Positions 55,680 through 63,199 of a stretch of DNA of 64,000 nucleotides are shown in pieces (within the stretch, counting starts at the first letter, position 1; the number at the start of each line of letters is the position of its first letter). Source of the DNA: Pseudomonadota bacterium. GTDB taxonomy: Bacteria; Pseudomonadota; Alphaproteobacteria; Rhodospirillales; Magnetospirillaceae. The translations under genes and the position numbers were made by a program. Below the pieces are notes generated by a model, which had not been told where the DNA came from, made no database searches, and worked only from the letters and a program-made list of their open reading frames with translations. The DNA lies in NCBI GenBank assembly GCA_021847015.1, contig JAJZVW010000012.1, positions 39,451 to 103,450 of the forward strand, written 5' to 3'.

Positions 55680-56705
55680 ATGACCATGGATGTCCTCCAG
55701 CGCGACGATTTGCGGTTCCCGCAGTCGCTCCCCGAGTTCCAGCGCCTGTTTCCCGACGATGCGGCCTGCGCCGCCTATCTGGAAAAGGCCCGCTGGAGCG
55801 ACGGGTTCGTCTGCCCCCATTGCGGGGTGGTGGCCGAGCCTTTTCGCTTCGCCAACAGGCCCGGCATCCTGCGCTGCCGGGCCTGCCTGAAGAACACCGG
55901 CCTGACGGTCGGCACCGTGATGGAGCGAAGCCACACGCCGCTCTCGACGTGGTTCTGGGCCGCCTATCTCGTCGCCAGCCAGACCCCCGGCATGTCGGCG
56001 GTGCAGTTCCAGCGGCAACTCGGCCTGTCCCGCTACGAGACAGCGTTCGGCATCCTCCACAAGCTCCGTGCGGGCATGGTGCGGCCAGACCGCGACTGGA
56101 TCGGCGCTGTCCCTGACCAGCACGTCGAGGTGGACGAAACCTGGGTGGGCGGGAGGACGCGCGGCGAAGGCCGGGGCGTCCATCACAAGACGCTGGTGGC
56201 CGCCGCCGTCGAGGTCCGTCACAGGAGGCCGGGGACCGCCCAGGATAAGCGGAAGGATGGGCGCTACGCCGGGCGACTTCGGCTCGCCGTCGTGCCAGAC
56301 CGTAGCGCCGAATCGCTGGCCGGATTTGTCGAAAGCGCCGTCGCACCGGGCACGCTGGTCATCACCGACGATTGGAGCGCCTATGCCAGCCTGCGCAAGC
56401 GGGGCTACGACCACCACGCCATCGCCGAATGCGGCGACCCGGAGGTGGCGGAGGAGTTCCTGCCGATCATCCATCTCGTCTTCGCCAACCTCAAGACGTG
56501 GCTGAACGGCATCCATCACGGCGTCAGCGCCAAACACCTGCAAGCCTACCTCAACGAGTTCACGTTCCGGTTCAATCGCCGCTTCTACCCCTTCAACTCC
56601 TTCCGCTCCCTGCTCGGCATCGCGGGCGACGCTGCCGCTCCGACCTACGCCGAGCTTTACTCGGGAGACTGGGAGCACCCTACATGTTGTGGTCATGGGC
56701 GTTAA
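55680..56705 (+). CDS. IS1595-family transposase
   Basis: A 341-residue DDE transposase. The N-terminal zinc ribbon (FVCPHCGVVAEPFRFANRPGILRCRACLKN) is typical of IS1595. The catalytic core shows Asp in HVEVDETWVGGRTRGEG, Asp in GTLVITDDWSAYASLRKRGY, and the H...N/E end region NLKTWLNGIHHGVSAKHLQA followed by YLNEFTFRFNRR. The full-length frame ends inside the right terminal repeat. Nothing indicates inactivation. Confidence 0.93.
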   Translation: MTMDVLQRDDLRFPQSLPEFQRLFPDDAACAAYLEKARWSDGFVCPHCGVVAEPFRFANRPGILRCRACLKNTGLTVGTVMERSHTPLSTWFWAAYLVASQTPGMSAVQFQRQLGLSRYETAFGILHKLRAGMVRPDRDWIGAVPDQHVEVDETWVGGRTRGEGRGVHHKTLVAAAVEVRHRRPGTAQDKRKDGRYAGRLRLAVVPDRSAESLAGFVESAVAPGTLVITDDWSAYASLRKRGYDHHAIAECGDPEVAEEFLPIIHLVFANLKTWLNGIHHGVSAKHLQAYLNEFTFRFNRRFYPFNSFRSLLGIAGDAAAPTYAELYSGDWEHPTCCGHGR

Positions 56706-56727
56706 CCGGATAGGCAAGGATTAATGA

Positions 56728-57264
56728 TCAAAGGGGACATTTGCGGACGGCCCGGACCCGGAAGCTCCAGTCCTTGTCGTCGTGGTCCTGGCCGCCGCCG
56801 TAGCCGAAGTTCTGGTACCAGGCGTAGCCGGAGGACCACTCGGTGCTGGTCCAGTACGCCTCGTTCGTGGCGAAGGCCTCGGGGCCCCCTTCCTTGAAGG
56901 CATCGGCCGTCGTTTGGGTGGGGACGTGGTCGTCTTCGGGCGTCAGATTGGCTCGCATGACCGTCATCTGATCCAGCGCCGGCAGGTGCCAATCATCGAA
57001 ACCGCCAATGCGAAGGTCGCGGCAAAACTTCGCCGCCGGGTGGTCATCGTCGTTGATGGCGTTGCTGTTGGCCAAACCGTCGATCAGCGACCGCGCGCCG
57101 GTTTCGCCGTCTGGGCCCCATTCGAGATCCCCGGCCTCACCTTCGGCCTTGGGCGCAACGATCAGCGCCATGAGGGCGCCGTTTTCAAGATAGGAGCCGG
57201 CAAAAAAGCCGCCGGCGAGGGCCTCGCCGATGGCTGGAAGCGTGCTGGTGGGAATGTGGGTCAT
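56728..57264 (-). CDS. DUF1566-type DGR variable protein 1
   Basis: A 178-residue protein with a DUF1566 (C-type-lectin-like) fold: PAIGEALAGGFFAGSYLENGALMALIVAPKAEGE, then DDHPAAKFCRDLRIGGFDDWHLPALDQM, and the C-terminal EAYWTSTEWSSGYAWYQNF...WSFRVRAVRKCPL. The last 40 residues resemble DGR variable regions, with aromatic, Asp, His and Gly residues at exchangeable positions inside a constant frame. It pairs with the paralogue at 57328. The start ATG 57264 has TGAGGAGA 6 bp upstream. DUF1566 proteins are common DGR targets, usually ligand-binding display proteins. No export signal is seen. Confidence 0.8.
   Translation of the reverse strand: MTHIPTSTLPAIGEALAGGFFAGSYLENGALMALIVAPKAEGEAGDLEWGPDGETGARSLIDGLANSNAINDDDHPAAKFCRDLRIGGFDDWHLPALDQMTVMRANLTPEDDHVPTQTTADAFKEGGPEAFATNEAYWTSTEWSSGYAWYQNFGYGGGQDHDDKDWSFRVRAVRKCPL
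56741..56853 (-). repeat. Variable-repeat copy 1 (VR1)
   Basis: It matches 57341-57450. The first 30 bp (56741-56770) are identical in both and have the right place for the initiation-of-mutagenic-homing segment. The last 18 bp (56836-56853) are also identical. Between them, differing codons keep a C or T third base. VR1 has one extra GGC codon. Confidence 0.75.
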
Positions 57265-57291
57265 TGTAGTCTCCTCAGCAAAATTCGCGCA

Positions 57292-57313
57292 CCCGGCCGC
57301 CGAAGCGGCCGGG
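57292..57313. repeat. GC stem-loop downstream of the second variable gene
   Basis: A 9-bp stem CCCGGCCGC with loop CGAA and GCGGCCGGG, 14 bp after the stop of the gene ending at 57328. It is identical to the stem at 54617-54638. Its position and 4-nt loop resemble DGR homing hairpins. It could also work as a terminator, although no T run follows on the coding strand. Confidence 0.75.
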
Positions 57314-57327
57314 AAAAAGGTTAATGG

Positions 57328-57858
57328 TTAAAGGGGGTATTTGCGGACGGCCCGGACCCGGAAGCTCCAGAACTTGTCGTTGGTGCTCTGGCCGCCGTTG
57401 AGGAAGTACTGGCACCAGGCGTAGCCGGAATCCCACTCGGTGCTGGTCCAATAGGCGCGGCGTTCGAATGCCTCGGGTCCGCCCTCCTGGAACGCCGGGG
57501 CGGCGGTCTGCTCGGGGACGCAAATGGCGGACGGCATCAGGGTTTCGGCCAGCAGCGCCGCCTCGTGACGGCTGGGCAGATACCAGTCGTCGAAGCCACC
57601 AATGCGGAGTTCCCGGCAGAACTTGACGGCCGGATGGTCGTCGTCGTTGACGGCGTCGCTGTTGGCCAGGCCGTCGCGCAAAGACCGCGGCGCCGTCGCG
57701 TCGGGTCCAGCGGTTCGCCACTTGGCTTCGGTTTCGCCCTCGGCCTTCGGCGCCACGATCAGGGCGTGGATCCGGCCGTCCAGCAGGAACGTGCCGGCGA
57801 AAAAACCGCCGGCGAAGGCTTCGCCAATGGCGGGCAATGGTGCGGGAACGTCTTTCAT
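57328..57858 (-). CDS. DUF1566-type DGR variable protein 2
   Basis: A 176-residue paralogue of the next gene downstream: APLPAIGEAFAGGFFAGTFLLDGRIHALIVAP, then DDDHPAVKFCRELRIGGFDDWYLPSRHEAALL, and RAYWTSTEWDSGYAWCQYFLN...WSFRVRAVRKYPL. Outside the C-terminal block the two have diverged in the ordinary way; inside it, differences cluster in codons of the NNY type. The start ATG 57858 overlaps the stop of the ASCH gene (ATGA), so the gene is part of the leftward operon. Function is inferred to be binding or display with a variable surface. Confidence 0.8.
   Translation of the reverse strand: MKDVPAPLPAIGEAFAGGFFAGTFLLDGRIHALIVAPKAEGETEAKWRTAGPDATAPRSLRDGLANSDAVNDDDHPAVKFCRELRIGGFDDWYLPSRHEAALLAETLMPSAICVPEQTAAPAFQEGGPEAFERRAYWTSTEWDSGYAWCQYFLNGGQSTNDKFWSFRVRAVRKYPL
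57341..57450 (-). repeat. Variable-repeat copy 2 (VR2)
   Basis: Partner of 56741-56853. Codon pairs VR1/VR2 in the variable part are tcc/gat, tac/tgc, aac/tac, ggc/ctc, tac/aac, gac/agc, cac/acc, gac/aac and gac/ttc. Eight of nine keep C in the third position. The template repeat that would prove adenine mutagenesis is not in the window. Confidence 0.75.
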
Positions 57859-58217
57859 GGCAGAAACTCCAGAGTGGTGAAGTCGATTGCGGGGGTAAAA
57901 AATCCCAGCTTTCCCCGGCAGGGCGCGAAGCGCAGCGGCCGGGGATTGCAGAGGACGAAGCCATAGGGGCCGCCGAACCACGGACTGGCCGATTGCGTTA
58001 CGCAATCGACGATCTCCATGACCCCGACGATGCCGCCCCGGCGCATGCCCAGCGCGGCGTCCTCGCCGGCGAAGGGATCGATGGCCTGGGCGGCGTGGAT
58101 CAGCACCGGGCCGCGGAACGATGTCCGCCAGGTGCGGTTCTCGATGTCCTTTCCGCCCACCAGAATGCGGTTGGCCCAGGGCTGGCGGATGCTGAGGGCG
58201 ACGCGGGGGAAGTCCAT
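57855..58217 (-). CDS. ASCH-domain protein
   Basis: A 120-residue protein of the ASCH (PUA-like) superfamily, which binds or modifies RNA or nucleotides. VALSIRQPWANRILVGGKDIENRTWRTSFRGPVLIHAAQA is the characteristic N-terminus, followed by GGIVGVMEIVDCV and WFGGPYGFVLCNPR. Such proteins are frequent in phages, sometimes as inhibitors of host functions. It starts at ATG 58217, overlapping the parB-like stop (TGATG), and stops inside the next start (ATGA), so it is tightly coupled in the operon. Confidence 0.88.
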   Translation of the reverse strand: MDFPRVALSIRQPWANRILVGGKDIENRTWRTSFRGPVLIHAAQAIDPFAGEDAALGMRRGGIVGVMEIVDCVTQSASPWFGGPYGFVLCNPRPLRFAPCRGKLGFFTPAIDFTTLEFLP

Positions 58218-60265
58218 CACGCATCCTCCGGCAGCCGCTTCTCGGCGCGGCGCTGGCGGATGACGCGGGCCAGCTTCTCCTGGGCGATGGCGGCCTCGAT
58301 GTCCACCTGTGCCGGTTCGACCGCCTTGGCCATCACCGTCTTGATGGCGGCGGCGGAGGCGAAGCGCAGGGTCGGCAGCACGAAGGAATCCGACAGCATG
58401 TTGGCCATTCCCGCGAGTTCGGCCGCAAGGTCCTTAGCCGTCATGGCCGCCAGCAGGTTGGGCCGTCCGTGGGTGATCAGGGTACCGGTGCAGGACAGAT
58501 GCACGGCGGCCAGCAGCGCCGGCTTGCGCAGTCCATCCAAATCCTCGCGCTCCAGCCCCAGGCCGAGGGCCTCCTCGGCGGCGGCGATTCCCAGGGTGCG
58601 GGCGATCTCGACCGTCACCTCGTCGTCGCCCATCTGGGGATCGCCGCCGCCGTTGAACGATCCCACCCGCAGCGCCACCAGGGCGGCGAACAGCCGGTCG
58701 AGGTCGTCTTCGGGGAGTTCGGCCAGCTTGCGCCACAACAACGCCTCGGTGTTGGCGGCGGTGGTGTGGATGCCGGCGTGGACGCGCCCGACATTGTCGA
58801 TGGAAAAGCCGGTACCCGAGCCGATGCCCCATCCGCGGCCGTAATCCTGGATGGTTTCGGTGACCGCCAGCTCGTTGCCGGCGTCGGCCACATAGTGGCG
58901 GCGGTCGCCCACCCGGATATCGACGGCGGTGTGGCCGCCCAGCAGCGCCAGGCACACCAGCCGCTTGGCGGCCAGGGGGTCGCGGGCGACGGCGCCGCGC
59001 AACGCCGCGCTCTTGCGGCGCTTGGCGTGGGCGAAATGGCCCTTGGTGATGGGATCGGCCGCGACCTTGGCCACCCCGGCCTTGACCGTCACGTGGGCGC
59101 CGGCCTCGATCTTTTGCAGGTCGCGGCGCCGCACCATGTGGCGGTGGATTTGCAGCTTGCCGAAGCTGTCGATCTGGATCACCGCACCGCCCAAAGCGTT
59201 GCCCGGGTCGCGCTGGTAATCCGATTCGGTGAAATAGCCATGCTCGCTGCCGCCCTTGACCTCGACCCACGGGAACTGGCGGGCGAGTTCGGCCTTTTTC
59301 TCTTCCAGCTCGGCCGCGCGCAGGCGCTGCAGCTCGGCGGCGTCGGCGAACATTTCTTCGCCGCTGTCCTCGTCGGTGACGATCTCGCCCTGATAGCCGG
59401 CGCGCAGATGGGGGAAGTGCTTCACCGCCACCATGCCGCCCTTGAGGGTGCGGCGGATCTTGTCGGTGGTCTCGTAGCCCCAGGCGCCGGTGATAACGGC
59501 CGGCAGGTGCGCGGCCTGTTTCGAGGCCGGCGCGGTGCGCAGCGCGCGGGCCTGCTCGACCGATATCTTCCCCGCGCGCAGGGCGTCCTGGGCCTCGGCG
59601 CACAGGCCGTCGACCAGGTTGAGGCGCAGTTGCACGTAGCGGATCTTGTCGGGCTTGCCCAGGATGCGCCGGGCGATGTCCACCGCGGTCATGCCCTGTT
59701 CGGTCAGGCGGGCATAGCCCTCGGCTTCCTCCATGGCGTTCATGTCGTTGCGCTGGAGGTTCTCGATCATCGCCAGCTCAAGATGGCGGCGGTCGTCGCA
59801 ATCCCATTCGACGCGGGCCGGCATGGCGAAGCTTTCCGGCTTCCGCCCCCATTCCACCAGGCGGCCGACGGCGCGCCACCGGCGCTCTCCGGCGATCAGC
59901 CAGAAATGGCCGTCCATATCGGCGCGCGGGCGCACCAGGACGTTCTGCTTGACGCCATCCATCTGGTCGATGTTCTCGGCCAGCTCGTCCAGCCGCTCGG
60001 GGTCGAAATGCTTGCGGGGATTGATCGGGCTGGGGTGGATGCGGTCCCACGGAATGTCCATCAGCCCCGCGGCGGCGGCGTCCTCCGGCACGGCGCCCTC
60101 AGCGCCTTCCTCGGCCGCCATGCGCTGGCGGGAAACCGCACGGCTGATGGTCGATTCGTTGACGCCGTATTCGGCGGCCAGTGCCGCATGGGTGGCCGGA
60201 TCTGGAGCAATCGAGCGCTGGTAGATCTCGCGCTCTTGCTCGGTCGTCAGGGTGCGTTTGCCCAT
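58217..60265 (-). CDS. ParB/Spo0J-like nuclease-domain protein of the element
   Basis: A 682-residue protein. A short HTH-like N-terminus (HAALAAEYGVNESTISRAVSRQR) precedes a ParB N-terminal domain: IHPSPINPRKHFDPERLDELAENI, LIAGERRWRAV with the GERRxRA motif, and MIENLQRNDMNAMEEAEGYARL. The HTH region AVDIARRILGKPDKIRYVQLRL follows. The C-terminal 400 residues are mostly alpha-helical and not recognised. Proteins like this occur in phages and integrative elements without parA, where they may regulate transcription or replication rather than segregate DNA. Confidence 0.88.
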   Translation of the reverse strand: MGKRTLTTEQEREIYQRSIAPDPATHAALAAEYGVNESTISRAVSRQRMAAEEGAEGAVPEDAAAAGLMDIPWDRIHPSPINPRKHFDPERLDELAENIDQMDGVKQNVLVRPRADMDGHFWLIAGERRWRAVGRLVEWGRKPESFAMPARVEWDCDDRRHLELAMIENLQRNDMNAMEEAEGYARLTEQGMTAVDIARRILGKPDKIRYVQLRLNLVDGLCAEAQDALRAGKISVEQARALRTAPASKQAAHLPAVITGAWGYETTDKIRRTLKGGMVAVKHFPHLRAGYQGEIVTDEDSGEEMFADAAELQRLRAAELEEKKAELARQFPWVEVKGGSEHGYFTESDYQRDPGNALGGAVIQIDSFGKLQIHRHMVRRRDLQKIEAGAHVTVKAGVAKVAADPITKGHFAHAKRRKSAALRGAVARDPLAAKRLVCLALLGGHTAVDIRVGDRRHYVADAGNELAVTETIQDYGRGWGIGSGTGFSIDNVGRVHAGIHTTAANTEALLWRKLAELPEDDLDRLFAALVALRVGSFNGGGDPQMGDDEVTVEIARTLGIAAAEEALGLGLEREDLDGLRKPALLAAVHLSCTGTLITHGRPNLLAAMTAKDLAAELAGMANMLSDSFVLPTLRFASAAAIKTVMAKAVEPAQVDIEAAIAQEKLARVIRQRRAEKRLPEDA

Positions 60266-60275
60266 GGGTTTGGTC

Positions 60276-60494
60276 CTAGTCGAGCAGGGAAAAGGCGTTG
60301 AGGGGCGCGCGGTAGACGGACGCTCTGGCTGCCGGGGGCGTCGTCATGCCGCGCACCGAGGAAATGACCGTCATGCGCGGGCGCCGGCGGAACAGCGGGG
60401 CGATCAGCGTCCAGGCGGACATGACCATGGCGCGCAGGGCGCGGTCGAAATTGGCGCGGCGACGGGCGCGGCGCAGGCGGGGCAGGGTGAGCAT
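60276..60494 (-). CDS. Small basic protein, 72 residues
   Basis: MLTLPRLRRARRRANFDRALRA..., rich in Arg, with one weak hydrophobic stretch (AMVMSAWTLIAPLF). Not recognised. Its ATG shares a base with the stop of the upstream gene (TGATG), which is the main reason to accept it. It ends 10 bp before the parB-like gene. It may act as a small accessory or nucleic-acid-binding protein. Confidence 0.5.
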   Translation of the reverse strand: MLTLPRLRRARRRANFDRALRAMVMSAWTLIAPLFRRRPRMTVISSVRGMTTPPAARASVYRAPLNAFSLLD

Positions 60495-61063
60495 CAGGCG
60501 GCTTCCTTCCGGCGGGTTGATGCCATGTCCAGGCGCGCCAAGCGGCGGCGGGCGTCGCGCAAATCCGCCGAGGCGATGTCCAGCCGCCGGGCCCGGCGTT
60601 CGTCGGCGGCGGTGATCTGGCGAAGATCGGCGCGGGCGGCATCCAGGGCGCTGCGCGCTATGGCCAGGTCGCGGGCGGCACGGTCGCCATGGGCCTTGGC
60701 CAACTGGGCGACGTTGTGTGCCTCGGCCTCGACCCGGAGCGCGGCCTGCGTCCACGCCCGTTCGGACAGCGCGGCGCCGGCCAGGATGTCCTCGACCTCG
60801 GCGTCGAGGCGGGCGATGTCGGCGAGCAGGCTGGCGCGCAACTGGTCCCGCTGCTCCGGCAGCACCAGGGACAGGCGGCAGGTGACGCCCTCGCAATCGA
60901 CGACGCCCTTGGCCATCAGCGACAGCAGCGAGGTGTGATGCACCTGCCAGGCGCGGAGGTCGGCGCCGTTCCAGATCCGCGCCAGGATGTCGCGCTGTCG
61001 CGGGGTGAAGCTGTGGCCGGGGAAGGCGGCCGACAGGCTGGGGGCGGGGAGCGGGGCGGTCAT
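60494..61063 (-). CDS. Coiled-coil phage-type protein, 189 residues
   Basis: A short N-terminal domain (FTPRQRDILARIWNGADLRAWQVHHTSLLSLMAKGVVDCEG) resembling a winged helix is followed by a long helical, coiled-coil-like region with heptads (SLLADIARLDAEVEDILAG...LRDARRRLARLDMA). No family is recognised. The start ATG 61063 overlaps the preceding stop. Its role within the early operon is unknown. Confidence 0.65.
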   Translation of the reverse strand: MTAPLPAPSLSAAFPGHSFTPRQRDILARIWNGADLRAWQVHHTSLLSLMAKGVVDCEGVTCRLSLVLPEQRDQLRASLLADIARLDAEVEDILAGAALSERAWTQAALRVEAEAHNVAQLAKAHGDRAARDLAIARSALDAARADLRQITAADERRARRLDIASADLRDARRRLARLDMASTRRKEAA

Positions 61064-61791
61064 TGCGTAACGCTCCGCGCATCCGAAATCCTGGCGAGGG
61101 CGCCGCGCAGATCGGCGCGGCCGAGTTGCCAGCCACGGTCGAAGGCCTCGACGATGTTGCTCTCCTGCCCCGCGATGTAGGCCGCGGCGGCCGAAGCCAA
61201 AGTCGCCGGGGCCGACGTGACGGCGGCGGCCGCCTCTTCGAGGGTGGCGCATCTCCCGGTCAGGGGACGACCGCCGAAGACCGCCATCAGCGTGTCACCC
61301 CCTTTGATGGCGCTCTCCCAGACGAAGTTATCCGGAGCATCCTGGCCTCCGAGGTGGCGGCAGATGGTGGCTTCGCCGCCATCAAGGACGGTAATCCAAT
61401 GGGATTGATCCAGTTGCAGCCAGTCGACGCCGGCGATGACGACGGGAACGGGCTCGTAGGCGATAACGGCGGCGGCGGCGGCGTCCAGGCTATCCGCCTC
61501 GCCATGACAGCGGGCGTAGACGCCTTCGGCGAGCAGGCGCGTCCATCCCCAGTGGATGCGCCCCGCATCGGTGTGGGAGGGATGCATTTCCAGCCAGGTG
61601 ATGCGGCCGTCATCGCGATGTTCAGCCCATTGCAGCCGGCGCGCCGATTGCAATTCCCATTCGCGGCCGGAGATCAGGTAAATCGGCGCGCCCCGGTATC
61701 CATGCCTGCAGGGGATAAGCGCAGACAGATCGAGGTCGCGATATGTGGAGCGAACGGCGTTCGCCGGATCGGGTGTGGGCACGGCAGCCAT
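61060..61791 (-). CDS. Hypothetical protein, first gene of the leftward operon
   Basis: A 243-residue protein beginning MAAVPTPDPANAVRSTYRDL, not recognised. Features are a Trp-rich middle (EWELQSARRLQWAEHRDDGRITWLEMHPSH, HWGWTRLLAEGVYARCH), a WITVLDGGEATICRHLGG strand, and an Ala-rich C-terminal helix. It starts about 125 bp left of the dyad operator and leads a run of tightly coupled genes through to the DUF1566 proteins. The ATG at 61791 was chosen over upstream in-frame codons that extend across the operator. Confidence 0.65.
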   Translation of the reverse strand: MAAVPTPDPANAVRSTYRDLDLSALIPCRHGYRGAPIYLISGREWELQSARRLQWAEHRDDGRITWLEMHPSHTDAGRIHWGWTRLLAEGVYARCHGEADSLDAAAAAVIAYEPVPVVIAGVDWLQLDQSHWITVLDGGEATICRHLGGQDAPDNFVWESAIKGGDTLMAVFGGRPLTGRCATLEEAAAAVTSAPATLASAAAAYIAGQESNIVEAFDRGWQLGRADLRGALARISDARSVTQ

Positions 61792-61916
61792 CGGATATCT
61801 CCCATGCGATCCCCGGATCGCCCCGGCCGCTGGGGGATGCGGCCGGGGCTTGGGCGGGGAGTTCGCCGCCGGGCGGTCCGGCGGATCAGTCCAACCGTGG
61901 GCTGATGAAAACAAAC

Positions 61917-61956
61917 GGTACGTTATGTACCATGGATAGGCAAGTACATTTTGTAC
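61917..61956. promoter_or_regulatory. Paired operator dyads between the divergent operons
   Basis: GGTAC-GTTAT-GTACC (61917-61931) and GTACA-TTT-TGTAC (61944-61956) are similar dyads with centres about 26 bp apart, in the divergent region between the leftward operon and the BRO gene. This is the layout of a phage repressor switch. The cognate repressor is not identified in the window. Confidence 0.6.
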
Positions 61957-62035
61957 CGCTGACGCGGTGTCCGCAATGTGGACACCCCTTTCGTCATCGC
62001 GCACACTGCCGACCGCAACCGGGAGGAGGAGCGCA

Positions 62036-62872
62036 ATGACCGCCTTGTCGCCATTCGTGTTCGAGGGCGCGGCCGTTCGGGTGATCGACCGGGACGGGGA
62101 GCCGTGGTTCGTCGGAGCCGATGTGTGTCGGGTGCTTGGCTACGCGAATACATCGCAGGCGCTGGGGCGTCTCGATCCGGATGAAAAGGGGGTCTATTCA
62201 ACAGACACCCTTGGGGGAGCGCAGGAGATGACCGTGGTTTCCGAACCTGGTCTCTATCGATTGATTTTCGGCAGTCGCAAGCCGGTAGCGGAGCGGTTCA
62301 AGCGCTGGATTTCCCACGACGTCCTGCCCGCGATCCGCAAGACGGGGCGCTATGTCGCCAGGGCCGGGGAGGCGCCCGACATTCGCGAGGTGACGCGGCT
62401 GTTGCAGGAGGCCAGGCGGGTGAACCGGGCCATGGCGGTCGATGTGGCCAACCGGCTGCTGCCGCTGGTCGCCGTCGCCGGGCATGTGGTGCCGGTGATC
62501 CCGGGGCGCCCGACACCTGACCAGGCGACCGCAGCCACCATCGCGCGGCTACGCCATCCCGACGTGCCGGCGATGGAGCGGGCGCGATCCTATGGCGCGC
62601 TGAGGGAGGCGGGCTATCTGCCAGCCGAAATCGGACTGCTGGTGTCCCGCACCGCCCGTCACGTCCAGAAATCGTTGAGGCTGCTGACCCTGGCGACGTT
62701 GGTGATGGACGCCGTCGAAGCCGCCAAGATCAAGCCGGAGCATGCCCTTCAGTTGGCGCCGCTGGGCGAGGCGGCGCAGGCGTCCGCGCTGGCGCGCATC
62801 CTTGCCGGGGAACTGGGATGGCGCACGGGCACCGAGATCGCCGCGTCGGTGCGGTCGATGGTAAGCCCGTGA
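62036..62872 (+). CDS. BRO-family antirepressor-like protein
   Basis: A 278-residue phage-type regulator. The BRO-N domain covers about residues 5-110: FVFEGAAVRVIDRDGEPWFVGADVCRVLGYANTSQAL, VVSEPGLYRLIFGSRKPVAERFKRWISHDVLPAIRKTGRY. The C-terminal part holds a helix-turn-helix-like segment (AEIGLLVSRTARHVQKSLRLL). Antirepressors of this kind modulate lysogeny. The ATG at 62036 has GGAGGAGGAG 6 bp upstream. It lies to the right of the dyad operator and reads away from the leftward operon. Confidence 0.87.
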   Translation: MTALSPFVFEGAAVRVIDRDGEPWFVGADVCRVLGYANTSQALGRLDPDEKGVYSTDTLGGAQEMTVVSEPGLYRLIFGSRKPVAERFKRWISHDVLPAIRKTGRYVARAGEAPDIREVTRLLQEARRVNRAMAVDVANRLLPLVAVAGHVVPVIPGRPTPDQATAATIARLRHPDVPAMERARSYGALREAGYLPAEIGLLVSRTARHVQKSLRLLTLATLVMDAVEAAKIKPEHALQLAPLGEAAQASALARILAGELGWRTGTEIAASVRSMVSP

Positions 62873-62896
62873 TGTGTATCATTATGCGCATTAATG

Positions 62897-62924
62897 TTGA
62901 CCGGGAGTGCCGAGTGCGTATAAT
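62897..62924 (+). promoter_or_regulatory. hicAB promoter
   Basis: TTGACC (62897-62902) and a consensus TATAAT (62919-62924) have a 16-bp spacer, 24 bp before the hicA ATG. GCGCAT motifs occur at 62886-62891, 62929-62934 and 62940-62945, flanking the promoter, and are candidate HicB-binding sites. Confidence 0.8.
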
Positions 62925-62947
62925 AGTGCGCATACAGGGAGCGCATT

Positions 62948-63142
62948 ATGGCCGCCGTCGAGACCAACACCCGCAAGATCATCGCCCGGCTGGAAAGCGA
63001 AGGCTGGGTCAATATCGGCGGTGGACGGCATGACCGTTTCGTCAATCCCGGACGGCCAGGCGAGATGATCCCGGTTCCCCGCCACCGGGAGCTGACCCCG
63101 GGCACGGCCCGGTCCATCGCCAAGGCGGCCGGTTGGCTCTAG
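62948..63142 (+). CDS. hicA: HicA-type toxin (mRNA interferase)
   Basis: A 64-residue double-stranded-RNA-binding-fold toxin: TRKIIARLESEGWVNIGGGRHDRFVNPGRPGEMIPVPRHRELTPGTARSIAKAAGW. The catalytic histidine is the one in GGGRHDRF, equivalent to the G-S-H-H site of the family. It belongs to a type II toxin-antitoxin pair with the gene at 63200, in the usual toxin-first order, and has its own strong promoter. It probably helps maintain the element. Confidence 0.88.
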   Translation: MAAVETNTRKIIARLESEGWVNIGGGRHDRFVNPGRPGEMIPVPRHRELTPGTARSIAKAAGWL

Positions 63143-63199
63143 CCGCCCACGGTCGCCAAGCGAGCCCCCGGCGGGGCAATGCTCAAACCAGGAGGCACC

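Larger units (their letters stand above)
54652..56718 (+). mobile_element. IS1595-family (ISXO2-like) insertion element with passenger genes
   Basis: A 2067-bp element bounded by perfect 24-bp terminal inverted repeats beginning CTTGCCTATCCGGTTAACGC (54652-54675, 56695-56718). It is flanked by the 8-bp target duplication GATTAATG (54644-54651 and 56719-56726). It carries three genes in one direction: a 145-residue protein, an HTH protein and the transposase. Eight-bp duplications and a zinc-ribbon DDE transposase are typical of IS1595. The intact ends and duplication suggest a recent insertion. It splits the first DGR variable gene from its hairpin. Confidence 0.93.
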
